41,420 nt of DNA from a virus: positions 1-41,420 of IMG/VR virus record IMGVR_UViG_3300018080_000296. One strand, given 5' to 3'. The first letter of the stretch is position 1. Every line of letters begins with the position of its first letter. A program made the position numbers and the translations under genes. The notes beneath the pieces were generated by a model, which was not told the DNA's origin, searched no databases, and worked only from the letters and a program-made list of their open reading frames with translations. Below are positions 12,252 to 20,049 of the stretch, in pieces.

Positions 12252-12753
12252 AACTAAGAGGGAGAAGATTCAAGAAGTAAGAGACAAACCTCTTGAATCT
12301 TTACGAAAAGTAGAGAGAATTGCAAGGCATGTCTTGAGAAACACCTATGGAATAGATATAGAAAACCTTGCAGTCGACATCTGGCTGGAGATCTGGCAAA
12401 AATCGAAACCGTTGTGTTATACTCAAGTCAAGAATCGTTGTATCGATGAGATTAGAAAACGAATGAGGAAAACAGAAGTCTCTGCTGATCCTAGTCTTCT
12501 CAACTCAAAACCATCTCTAGACGAGGAAGCTCCGGGGAAGCTTTCTGACATCGACCGGCGAATCGAAATTGACTCTCTAATGAAGTGTCCCCACCTCTCG
12601 GCCTATCAACACCGGCTTATCTTTCTCCACTTTTACAAGGATATGACTTGTGGAGAAATAGCCTCTTCTCTCCGAGTAGACCGTTCGACTATCTCAAAAG
12701 AGATTCGCTCGGCTCTTACAACCATTAGACTGTGGCAAGAAAAGAGACTTTAA
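12241..12753 (+). CDS. ECF-like RNA polymerase sigma factor
   Basis: 170 residues. Region 2 spans about 20-80: a helical part leads into IENLAVDIWLEIWQK and QVKNRCIDEIRKRMRK, the core-binding and -10-reading pattern. A variable linker (80-110) follows. Region 4 spans about 113-165, with HRLIFLHFYKDMTCGEIASS and the recognition helix LRVDRSTISKEIRSALTTIR. The two-domain size is that of extracytoplasmic-function sigma factors. With no phage RNA polymerase in the window, it is a candidate for steering host polymerase to the virion arm. Its stop overlaps the nuclease start in TAATG. A non-sigma HTH protein is the main alternative. Confidence 0.75.
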   Translation: MEAKTKREKIQEVRDKPLESLRKVERIARHVLRNTYGIDIENLAVDIWLEIWQKSKPLCYTQVKNRCIDEIRKRMRKTEVSADPSLLNSKPSLDEEAPGKLSDIDRRIEIDSLMKCPHLSAYQHRLIFLHFYKDMTCGEIASSLRVDRSTISKEIRSALTTIRLWQEKRL

Positions 12754-13769
12754 TGATTAATGAAAAGCCAATTTTTGGAATTACCCGCAGGCAGTTTGAA
12801 GAGACTCTTCCTGATGAAGATCTTAGAGAAGTAAAATGGCTCTCGTATTCTTCCGCAAAAGAAATCCACCGATGCCGGCGGCGATTTTTCTGGCATAAGA
12901 AGCTCGGTCTTACCAAACCCTTTAGTGTGGATGCCATGAAATATGGTGCAGCCATTCACTATGCTCTCCCTCATGCTCAACGCGGAGATATAGCTATGGC
13001 TATGGCAGCGTTTCAAGAAGCTTGGGCTGGTGGGATTGAAGATTCAAAACGAAACACGTCTAGGGCAAAAGCCCTGTTGATGGATTTCATGCGAAGCCAC
13101 TCTCCAGCAATTTATAAACTAATCCCACCGCCAGGAACCTTTGAGTCTTCCGACCCTGTTTCCGACGACGAAGTTCCCTTTGCCATTGATCTTGGCTTCG
13201 ACATTCCTATCGTCGGACGAGTAGACGCTCTTGCTGATTGGCCCAACCGTGGATTGTGGGCAGTTGAATATAAGACTTCTTCCTCTCTAGGAACTACATT
13301 TCTTGAAAGCTTCGAGTTCGAACCCCAAGCTCTCACCTATGCCCTTGCCCTTGTAACTCAAGGAATTGAAGTTGAAGGTGTAATCATTGAAGGCTTGGGA
13401 GTTATGAAGTCATCGACTAAATCCCTCACCGCTCCGATTCGTGTTTCTAATCATGAACTTTCCTCAGTAGTTGACTGGTACGGCGAGGCGATTAAGAAGC
13501 TTCAAGACTGTGAACGAGATAACTATTGGCCGAAAGACCTCAGCGGTTGCACAGCCTATACGTCTTTCGGCTGTCCTTGGTACTCGTGTGAGTACCGTTA
13601 CCTTTGTAAGGCCGGTAAAGACTGGCCAGAAATGGTAGGTCTTTATGAAACAGAAGAACCCAACCCCTTTGTTGTTTCCCCAAGGAATTCAGATAACTCA
13701 AGCACTGGCGAACCCAGTCAGGAGAACCATACTCCAGTATCTGAGACAAAACCGGCCGAAAACATTTAG
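12753..13769 (+). CDS. PD-(D/E)XK exonuclease with Fe-S cluster (Cas4/RecB type)
   Basis: 338 residues. The start MINEKPIFG lies in the TAATG overlap; an in-frame GTG 21 bases earlier is less likely. The nuclease core is GRVDAL (D158) and AVEYKTSS (E172, K174), followed by the helix motif EPQALTYALAL. Four Cys suit a 4Fe-4S cluster: one near the N-terminus (C41, in IHRCRRRFF) and a C-terminal group among C266, C274, C279 and C285, the distribution of Cas4 and AddB. Such enzymes trim double-stranded ends for recombination. The gene sits before a winged-helix gene and a RecA-like ATPase. The last 40 residues are disordered and overlap the next gene. Confidence 0.85.
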   Translation: MINEKPIFGITRRQFEETLPDEDLREVKWLSYSSAKEIHRCRRRFFWHKKLGLTKPFSVDAMKYGAAIHYALPHAQRGDIAMAMAAFQEAWAGGIEDSKRNTSRAKALLMDFMRSHSPAIYKLIPPPGTFESSDPVSDDEVPFAIDLGFDIPIVGRVDALADWPNRGLWAVEYKTSSSLGTTFLESFEFEPQALTYALALVTQGIEVEGVIIEGLGVMKSSTKSLTAPIRVSNHELSSVVDWYGEAIKKLQDCERDNYWPKDLSGCTAYTSFGCPWYSCEYRYLCKAGKDWPEMVGLYETEEPNPFVVSPRNSDNSSTGEPSQENHTPVSETKPAENI

Positions 13770-13953
13770 GTTCACTCACCTTGGAAGTCTAATAACTAAG
13801 TACAAAGTTTCTTCCATTGCCTATCACCTGAGAGAGCTAACTCGACTAGGCTTGATAGAGAAAAAGGGTCGTAACTATAAGGCAAGATTGCTTCCAGAAA
13901 ACACAGAGAAGGTGATTAAGTTTCTTCTCGACAACCCAGAGGAATTAGAATGA
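13645..13953 (+). CDS. winged-helix DNA-binding protein
   Basis: 102 residues. Residues about 19-90 form an ArsR-like winged helix: ANPVRRTILQYLRQN, a second helix, the recognition helix YKVSSIAYHLRELTRLGLIE and a wing (KKGRNYKARLL). No metal-binding Cys of ArsR sensors is present. The first 125 bases overlap the disordered tail of the nuclease in another frame, so the true start could be later (TTG codons near 13672). The stop overlaps the next start in ATGA. It is the only classical repressor-like protein seen and may bind the repeated operator-like sites, which is inference. Confidence 0.75.
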   Translation: MKQKNPTPLLFPQGIQITQALANPVRRTILQYLRQNRPKTFRFTHLGSLITKYKVSSIAYHLRELTRLGLIEKKGRNYKARLLPENTEKVIKFLLDNPEELE

Positions 13954-14714
13954 AACTATCAGAACTCACGCTCAGGCCGCCAAAAATCCTCCTTCTGGGA
14001 GAAGCAGGAACAGGAAAGACAGCATTGGTTACATCTCTTGGTCCTGGTCTTGGAGTTGTAGACATAGATGAAGGACTCCTGACTGCTGCAACCCTAGATG
14101 ACAGCTTTAAGAGCAAGAGAAAAGGGATTGAAGTAATTCCGTCTTACGAAGATAATCCAAGCGTTCCCACGGCTTGGACTCGTGCAGAATCTGCTATCGT
14201 CCGAATTGCAAGAGACTGTAAGTCTGGTAAGTGTGATCTCAAAGCTCTATGTCTTGACTCTTACACAACCCTCGCCGATGCGTGTCTCGCTTCTGTTATG
14301 TCTGAACACAACAAGCTCGGAGATGCTCCACAGATTCAACACTGGGGAGAAACTTTTAGACGTCTTGAATCTCTTCTTGCAACTCTTCGATCCCTTCCGC
14401 TTATAGTTATAGTGATTGGACATATTTGTAGAATCGAAGATGCAAATGGTAATATTGCTGTTGAGATCAACACTCCTGGAAAGAAGCTGCCACAAAAGAT
14501 TCCTACATTCTTCTCTGAAATCTGGTATATGAGAAGTGTAGGCGTTGGCAAAAAGGTCCAACGAAAGGTCTACACACAACCAACCCCAAGTTTTCCTGCT
14601 CGTACACGCTCTAACGTCGAAGATGGCCTTGATGCTCAGCTCGGAATGGTTGAGTTTCTCCGACGATGCGGAGTGGATTACGAGGCGTTTTCCTACTCGG
14701 GCAAGAAGTCTTAG
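13950..14714 (+). CDS. RecA-like ATPase (AAA_24/Sak4 type)
   Basis: 254 residues. Walker A is GEAGTGKT (17-24); a Walker B-like strand is LKALCLDSYT near 92-101; a later strand LIVIVIGHICRIED fits the sensor position. This compact P-loop architecture, followed by a DUF669-like gene, is typical of phage proteins for single-strand annealing or recombination (Sak4-like family). It would load on ssDNA, with the nuclease upstream making the ends. The GC-rich DUF669-like gene is 31 bases downstream. Confidence 0.8.
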   Translation: MKLSELTLRPPKILLLGEAGTGKTALVTSLGPGLGVVDIDEGLLTAATLDDSFKSKRKGIEVIPSYEDNPSVPTAWTRAESAIVRIARDCKSGKCDLKALCLDSYTTLADACLASVMSEHNKLGDAPQIQHWGETFRRLESLLATLRSLPLIVIVIGHICRIEDANGNIAVEINTPGKKLPQKIPTFFSEIWYMRSVGVGKKVQRKVYTQPTPSFPARTRSNVEDGLDAQLGMVEFLRRCGVDYEAFSYSGKKS

Positions 14715-14745
14715 CCCCAACAGCTACTAGAGAAAGGCAACACAC

Positions 14746-15159
14746 ATGAGTGACGGAACCCTGGATATTGACTTTGACGACGTCAACGAAGACCCGCAGC
14801 CGATGGAAGTCGGTCGTAAGACTGGCATTATCACCAACGTCCCTGAAGTCGTCCCCACCAACAAGGGTGATAAGGAGAAGATTGTCCTTGAAATCAAGGT
14901 GATCTCTCCGGAAGAGGACGAAGGCAGTACTATTCAAGACCATATCACGTTGAATCAGAAGACGCGGATCAAGCGAGTTATCCTCGCCTGTGGTCTGACT
15001 CCTGCCAAGGGATTCGACCTTTCTTCTCTGACTGGCTGCCAGCTTGACTTTATGGTCAACCACCGTGAGTACAAGCCTGCGGGTGAGCTTGACGAGAATG
15101 GCGATCCTCTCGTCAGGATCGTTCCAAACATCCGGGATTACATCATCCCGACTAGCTAG
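14746..15159 (+). CDS. DUF669-like ssDNA-binding accessory protein
   Basis: 137 residues. The N-terminus is acidic (GTLDIDFDDVNEDPQPMEVG), followed by OB-fold-like strands (KTGIITNVPEVV, KIVLEIKVISPEE), helices (RIKRVILACGLTPAKG) and a strand pair (QLDFMVNHREYKPAG). Content and position after a Sak4-type ATPase fit the DUF669 group found in phage recombination modules. The coding sequence is richer in GC-ending codons than its neighbours and is followed by a strong terminator, both suggesting high expression, as for an ssDNA-binding protein. The assignment is moderate. Confidence 0.65.
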   Translation: MSDGTLDIDFDDVNEDPQPMEVGRKTGIITNVPEVVPTNKGDKEKIVLEIKVISPEEDEGSTIQDHITLNQKTRIKRVILACGLTPAKGFDLSSLTGCQLDFMVNHREYKPAGELDENGDPLVRIVPNIRDYIIPTS

Positions 15160-15167
15160 ACTTACTT

Positions 15168-15216
15168 GAGTCTGGAGAGTAGGTATCAAGGCCGCCTACT
15201 CTCCAGGCTCTTTTTA
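15168..15216 (+). terminator. rho-independent terminator
   Basis: A 16-pair stem (12 perfect pairs CTGGAGAGTAGG with CCTACTCTCCAG, plus four outer pairs including one wobble), an 11-base loop and TTTTT at 15211-15215. It closes the recombination unit after the DUF669-like gene. Confidence 0.9.
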
Positions 15217-15256
15217 TTTCAAACTTCAGTTTCAAGCTCTAGTCTCAGGAGATTCC

Positions 15257-16624
15257 ATGAAAGTTTTCAACGTATCTATCCAAGAGTTAGAAGTTGTAGA
15301 TAGAGGAAGAAAAGAGTTTAAGAATATCTCCGAACTCTCTGACTCTATCAAAAAGCATGGGCTTATTCATCCCATTGTAGTTACACCCCTAGAAGAGGAA
15401 GATAAGCCCTCACGAGAAGGTGTTAAGTTTCGACTTGTAGCTGGAGAGAGAAGGTTTCGGGCCATGTGTCTCCTTGCCTGGAAAGAGTTTCCTGCAATCC
15501 TTCTCCAAGAATGTTCTCCCCTTCAGAGAAAAGAGATTGAACTTGAGGAGAACATTCAGAGAAGTAATCTCGAGTGGCAAGAAGAAGCTGAGATGTTTGC
15601 TCAGATTCATGAGCTCAAACAAAAGATCTACGGCCCAGCTCTAGGTAAGTCTGATGAAACTGATGATTCAGAAAAGCCAGAAGGTTGGGGAGTTAAAGAT
15701 ACTGCTGAATTAACAAATACATCCTCTGGTGCTGTATCTAAGAAGATTAAACTTGCTAAGAAGCTTCGCGAAAGACCGGAACTGAAAAAGCGGGTTAAGA
15801 ATCTTCCAGCCTCTGCCGCGATGAGAGAGATTGAAAGAATTGAAAAAGCAGAGAGACTGGAGAGATTACACAAAGATTCAAAGTCTAGTTTCTCGACTAA
15901 ACTTCTTCATGGCTCTTGCCTCGACCTGATTAAGGATGTCAAGTCAGAATCCATCGACTTAGTCCTTACCGACCCACCCTATGGAGCTACGTATATCGAC
16001 AAGGAGCATAAGAAAGATACAAAGAGAAAAGACAACTCTCTTTTTGGAACTCTTACGGATCAAGACAACCTCACAGCTCCAAAGGTTGCATCTCTTTTCG
16101 AGGCTCTCTCTCCTGAGTTGTTTAGAGTTATGAAAACAGGATCTCACTTCTATATCTTCTTCGCTCTTGAATGTTTTCACTCTATCTCCTCAAGCCTTCA
16201 AGATTCTGGCTTTATCACAAGTACCGTTCCCCTTGTTTGGGACAAGGGAAGATCTACTTCTTCTTTCAAGGGTTATAAGTATCAAGGCTCACATGAGTTA
16301 ATTCTCTTCGGCCACAAACCGCCAAATCCCAGACGTCTTGCCAAGGGAAGTCGAGATGTCTTGAGTTTCAAACCACAGAGTGGAAAGGTCAAACTCCACC
16401 CCTTTGAAAAGCCTTTAGACTTACTTGATTTCCTTATCGTTCAGAGTACATTTTTGGGACAAAAAGTTCTTGATCCCTTCGCCGGTTCAGCCTCTACCCT
16501 CAAGGCAGCAGCAGCATGTGGTCGAGTAGGTCTAGGCTTTGAGTTAAATGAATCTAGATACAAAGTTGCGTCAACTTCTCTTATCTCAGAACTTTCCAAG
16601 GAGAAGAGCGATGAATCTGAATGA
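15257..16624 (+). CDS. ParB-like domain fused to DNA methyltransferase
   Basis: 455 residues. The first 120 form a ParB/Spo0J-type domain: ELSDSIKKHGLIHPIVV, LVAGERRFRA and ELEENIQRSNL. Residues about 140-200 contain an HTH (TSSGAVSKKIKLAKKL). The C-terminal half is an N6-adenine or N4-cytosine methyltransferase of the beta order: DPPYG (239-243), a target-binding middle and the AdoMet site DPFAGSAS (406-413) followed by GLGFELNESRY. No restriction enzyme partner is present. The fusion would let a sequence-reading ParB part direct methylation, perhaps to protect phage DNA. A ribosome-binding CAGGAG lies before the ATG. Confidence 0.85.
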   Translation: MKVFNVSIQELEVVDRGRKEFKNISELSDSIKKHGLIHPIVVTPLEEEDKPSREGVKFRLVAGERRFRAMCLLAWKEFPAILLQECSPLQRKEIELEENIQRSNLEWQEEAEMFAQIHELKQKIYGPALGKSDETDDSEKPEGWGVKDTAELTNTSSGAVSKKIKLAKKLRERPELKKRVKNLPASAAMREIERIEKAERLERLHKDSKSSFSTKLLHGSCLDLIKDVKSESIDLVLTDPPYGATYIDKEHKKDTKRKDNSLFGTLTDQDNLTAPKVASLFEALSPELFRVMKTGSHFYIFFALECFHSISSSLQDSGFITSTVPLVWDKGRSTSSFKGYKYQGSHELILFGHKPPNPRRLAKGSRDVLSFKPQSGKVKLHPFEKPLDLLDFLIVQSTFLGQKVLDPFAGSASTLKAAAACGRVGLGFELNESRYKVASTSLISELSKEKSDESE

Positions 16625-16823
16625 ACACGAAAAAGCTCTCAGGAATTGTCTCGACCAAGCATTAGGGTTTTGGGGATTGTACCGAACCTTGGCAGAGATT
16701 AGAATGCAGGTAATTGAAAGAGGACAGGGAAATCTAACCCCGCCGCTTGAACTGGCAATGAGAGAAATGGAGAATAAGATTAACTCTTACTCTCTCCCTG
16801 TTGCTGCAAAAAAGGAGTCTTAA
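16611..16823 (+). CDS. small helical protein, unknown
   Basis: 70 residues. The start is decided by AAGGAGAAG at ideal distance, although the frame is open upstream inside the methyltransferase; the gene overlaps that stop by 14 bases. It is helical with a Trp/Tyr-rich middle (ALGFWGLYRTLAEIRMQVIE). No motif is present. It lies between the methyltransferase and the ligase and ends one base before the ligase ATG. Confidence 0.65.
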   Translation: MNLNEHEKALRNCLDQALGFWGLYRTLAEIRMQVIERGQGNLTPPLELAMREMENKINSYSLPVAAKKES

Positions 16824-17654
16824 ATGTCTACATCTTGGGATGCTGTTCCCATGCTTGCTAAGAAGTATGATCCGAAAAAGACTAAAACCAAGTTTCCCCT
16901 CTTAGTCCAACCTAAACTTGATGGTGTTAGAGTCTGTTGGAATGGAAATCGAGCATATTCACGAACAGGCAAACCATTAAATATCGGCGGCCAGCTTTTA
17001 CGAAACTTAGAGACAGCAGCTAGGGGTATTCCCCTCGATGGAGAACTCTATGCTCACGACGCAACCTTTGAACAGATTTCCGGTGGGGCAAGAAGGCTTG
17101 TAGCAAAGACTCATGAAGTTCCGCTGACTTTCGTCGTCTTTGACCTTCCTGGCACCGCCTCTTGTGGAGATAGATTGCGGCATCTCAAATCTCTTGGCTT
17201 CAATCCCTTTGACGAAATCAAAGACTACAACCCTGGTGAGATCCTAACCCTTGAACACTCCTGGCTTTTCTCAGTAAGTGAAATTGAATCTCAACTCCAG
17301 ACTTATATCTCCAGAGGTTTTGAAGGCATGATTCTTCGAAACCCAGATGCTCCGTACTTGGGTAAGCGAACTCCTTATCTACTCAAGTATAAAAGATTCA
17401 TCGAAGAAGAAGCTACGGTTGTAGGGCTAATTCCTGGAAAAGGTAAGCATGAAGGACGCCTTGGAGCGCTTAGGGTGAGGGGAGTCTCTTGGGTCTGCAA
17501 TGTCGGAACTGGTTTTAGTGACGAAGAAAGAGAACGGTTTTGGGACAGTCCTGAGTGTATTATGAAGAAACTCATAACAGTTTCCTACCAAGAAAAAACT
17601 GCTAACGGAACCCCACGGTTTCCTAGCTTCAAAGGAGTAAGAGATTATGAGTAG
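16824..17654 (+). CDS. ATP-dependent DNA ligase
   Basis: 276 residues, a minimal phage ligase. Motif I is QPKLDGVR with the adenylated K31. Motif III is LDGELY (71-76), motif IIIa/IIIb is FVVFDLPG (103-110), motif IV is EGMILR (167-172) and motif V is LLKYK (186-190). A C-terminal OB domain starts near 198 (ATVVGLIPGKGKHEGRLGAL). It seals nicks after DNA synthesis or recombination using ATP. No zinc finger or extra N-terminal domain is present, and it is shorter than the 359-residue T7 enzyme. It overlaps the polymerase start by 8 bases. Confidence 0.93.
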   Translation: MSTSWDAVPMLAKKYDPKKTKTKFPLLVQPKLDGVRVCWNGNRAYSRTGKPLNIGGQLLRNLETAARGIPLDGELYAHDATFEQISGGARRLVAKTHEVPLTFVVFDLPGTASCGDRLRHLKSLGFNPFDEIKDYNPGEILTLEHSWLFSVSEIESQLQTYISRGFEGMILRNPDAPYLGKRTPYLLKYKRFIEEEATVVGLIPGKGKHEGRLGALRVRGVSWVCNVGTGFSDEERERFWDSPECIMKKLITVSYQEKTANGTPRFPSFKGVRDYE

Positions 17655-20049
17655 TCTCGGCTTTCCAGTCTCTAAACCTAAGTTTTCCGATAGATTCATC
17701 CCAGGAATTGGTCCTAAAGATGCTAAGATTGCTATTGTTGGAGAAGCTCCGGGAAAGGAAGAAGATAGTGTCGGAGAGCCTTTTGTAGGATCATCTGGAA
17801 AACTTCTTAAAGACATGCTTCTGAGAGTAGGGATTAACTTTAATAATTGCTATGTTACAAACGTAGTAAAATATCGTCCCCAAAGCAACAACTTTGCTCT
17901 ACTCTATAAAGATGCTAAGAAGACGAAACCTAATGACTACCTACAGCTGTGGCAAAATGCCCTAATCAAGGAACTCAGAGAGATCTCTCCAAATATCATC
18001 ATCGCTCTTGGCAACGAGCCACTTCAAGCTTTGACAGGAAAGAAAGGCATAACTAAATGGAGAGGGTCTATTGTCTCCAGCCCTGCGGGGAAAACCATTG
18101 GGACATACCACCCTGCTATGATTCTCCGCAAATATGAATACCGAAGTATCTCAGAACATGATCTAAAGAGAGCTCTAGAAGAAAGTACGTCACCTACTCT
18201 AGACTTGCCTTCTGTTGACTGTATTGTTGAACCTAGCTTTGCCGAAGCTATGGATTATCTCAGAACTAAACACAGTCGACTCTCTTTTGACTATGAAACT
18301 TCAGGCTCTCTCGCCAGAGTTATTGGCCTCGCGGCGTCGAGCCGACAGGCTATATGTATACCTTTTATGTCTTCTGGAGTCCGAGAAGGTTCTAAGGTCA
18401 TCTCTCTAGAAGATTCCATTACCGCAAACAATTATTGGACAGAGGAAGAAGAAAGAAGCATCTTGGATGAGATCTTCCGTCTGATGACAAGTGAAGAGGT
18501 TGAGAAAGTTGCACAAAACTTTCCCTTCGACTCGGTTATCCAAATGGTTAATTTTGGAATCCCTGTCAACAACCTCTGGATGGACACCATGGTGGCTCAA
18601 CATTGTTGCTATTCTGAGCTTCCTAAATCTCTAGACTTCCTTTGTTCATTCTACACCCGTGTTCCGCGGTATTCAGATTATGAACCCTCTAGTGATAGGT
18701 CTACATGGATCTATAACTGCCACGATGCTGCTGTAACCTTTGAAGTTGCCCTAGCTCTTGAGATGGAAATGAGAGACCTAGGAGTTGAGGACTTCTACCG
18801 TGAGGTTGCTCACCCTTGCATGCTTGCTCTCTGCCGGACAGGATATCGAGGAGTTAGTATAAATAAGGAAGCAGTCAAAAGAAGGAAGAAGATTGCAGAA
18901 GAATCCAAGTCTAAAGCTCTCAAAAGCTTAGAATCTTCTGTCGGACGGCCTGTTAATCCTAACTCTCCAAAACAGGTTAAAGAACTTCTGTTTCGAGACT
19001 TGGCCCTTCCACCGCAGATTTCTAGAAAGACTGGAAAAGAGACTACTGATGCTGAGACGATAGAAAAGCTGATTCTCAAACACCCAGATTTTAAGAAGTT
19101 TCTCCAGCCTATTCTTGACTACCGAGATGCAGTAAAGACACTAAGTTTTCTTGAAATGAAACTTGACAGTCGGGGAAAGATGGTAACTTCCTTCAACGCA
19201 ACTGGTACTAAAACTGGTAGGATTTCTAGTTCTAAGACAGCTCTTGGATTTGGATCTAATCTTCAGCAACAACCCCGTGGGGAGTTTAGAGAAATCTACG
19301 TTGCAGATTCTGGAAAAGTTCTAGTCAAAGCTGACTTATCTCAAGCTGAAATCCGGGTAGTTGCTGGAATTGCAGGGATTGAAGACCTGCTTAGAAACTT
19401 CAAGAATCCTGATTTTGACATCCACCGATGGAACGCTTCTCTTATCTTTAGTAAACCCATTGAAGAGATTTCTAAGAAAGAACGACAGCAGGCAAAACAT
19501 TGTCTCCACTCTGCTAACTACAAAGGCGGTCCTGGTACTGCCCAGAAACATGCAAAGGTTCCATATCGAGTTGCTAAGGTTGCTCTTGAGAAATATATTC
19601 GAGCAATCCCAGACCTGTCCCGCTGGTGGGAAGAGACAGAAGATAAGATTAGAAGCACTAGAAAACTCACCACTCCTTATGGGAGATTAAGGGTTTTTCT
19701 CGGCCGTATGGATCAAACGACATTCCGCTCAGGGATTGCACAAGTTCCTCAGTCAACAGTAGGAGACCACATCAACATTTGTCTCTCAATTCTTGACTCT
19801 GACCTTCCTAAAATCGATCCCGATGCTTTTCCGATCCTGCAGGTTCACGATGAAATTGTCTGTGAAGTCCCTAACAACCCAGAGGTAATTCGCGCTTGTG
19901 GGAATAAGATAAAAGAGACTCTAGAATCTCCAATCTCAATTGAAGATAGAGAGATTATCATCCCCACCGAAGTCCTGGTTGGTAAGTCTTGGGCACCGTC
20001 TAGTCTTATTCCCCTTGAAACCTATATCGAAAGAAACTTTAATGGCTAG
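17647..20049 (+). CDS. uracil-DNA-glycosylase/family A DNA polymerase fusion
   Basis: 800 residues, the replicative polymerase. Residues about 1-175 are a family 4 uracil-DNA-glycosylase-like domain: GEAPGKEED (32-40), PFVGSSGKLL, TNVVKYRP (N72) and TYHPAMILR (H155). Its usual Fe-S Cys are absent; at the place of KCRP stands KYRP. Residues about 190-400 are a 3'-5' exonuclease: FDYETSG (D215, E217), QNFPFD and YNCHD. The polymerase follows: motif A DLSQAEIR (D563), motif B R613-x3-K617-x3-H621-x3-Y625 and motif C HDE (734-736). H621 stands where E. coli has F762. SPO1-type polymerases carry a comparable N-terminal domain. Confidence 0.93.
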   Translation: MSSLGFPVSKPKFSDRFIPGIGPKDAKIAIVGEAPGKEEDSVGEPFVGSSGKLLKDMLLRVGINFNNCYVTNVVKYRPQSNNFALLYKDAKKTKPNDYLQLWQNALIKELREISPNIIIALGNEPLQALTGKKGITKWRGSIVSSPAGKTIGTYHPAMILRKYEYRSISEHDLKRALEESTSPTLDLPSVDCIVEPSFAEAMDYLRTKHSRLSFDYETSGSLARVIGLAASSRQAICIPFMSSGVREGSKVISLEDSITANNYWTEEEERSILDEIFRLMTSEEVEKVAQNFPFDSVIQMVNFGIPVNNLWMDTMVAQHCCYSELPKSLDFLCSFYTRVPRYSDYEPSSDRSTWIYNCHDAAVTFEVALALEMEMRDLGVEDFYREVAHPCMLALCRTGYRGVSINKEAVKRRKKIAEESKSKALKSLESSVGRPVNPNSPKQVKELLFRDLALPPQISRKTGKETTDAETIEKLILKHPDFKKFLQPILDYRDAVKTLSFLEMKLDSRGKMVTSFNATGTKTGRISSSKTALGFGSNLQQQPRGEFREIYVADSGKVLVKADLSQAEIRVVAGIAGIEDLLRNFKNPDFDIHRWNASLIFSKPIEEISKKERQQAKHCLHSANYKGGPGTAQKHAKVPYRVAKVALEKYIRAIPDLSRWWEETEDKIRSTRKLTTPYGRLRVFLGRMDQTTFRSGIAQVPQSTVGDHINICLSILDSDLPKIDPDAFPILQVHDEIVCEVPNNPEVIRACGNKIKETLESPISIEDREIIIPTEVLVGKSWAPSSLIPLETYIERNFNG

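Noticed and set aside
12732-12752. Upstream GTG start for the nuclease
   Set aside because: It lies within the sigma factor end; the ATG in the TAATG overlap is the better start.
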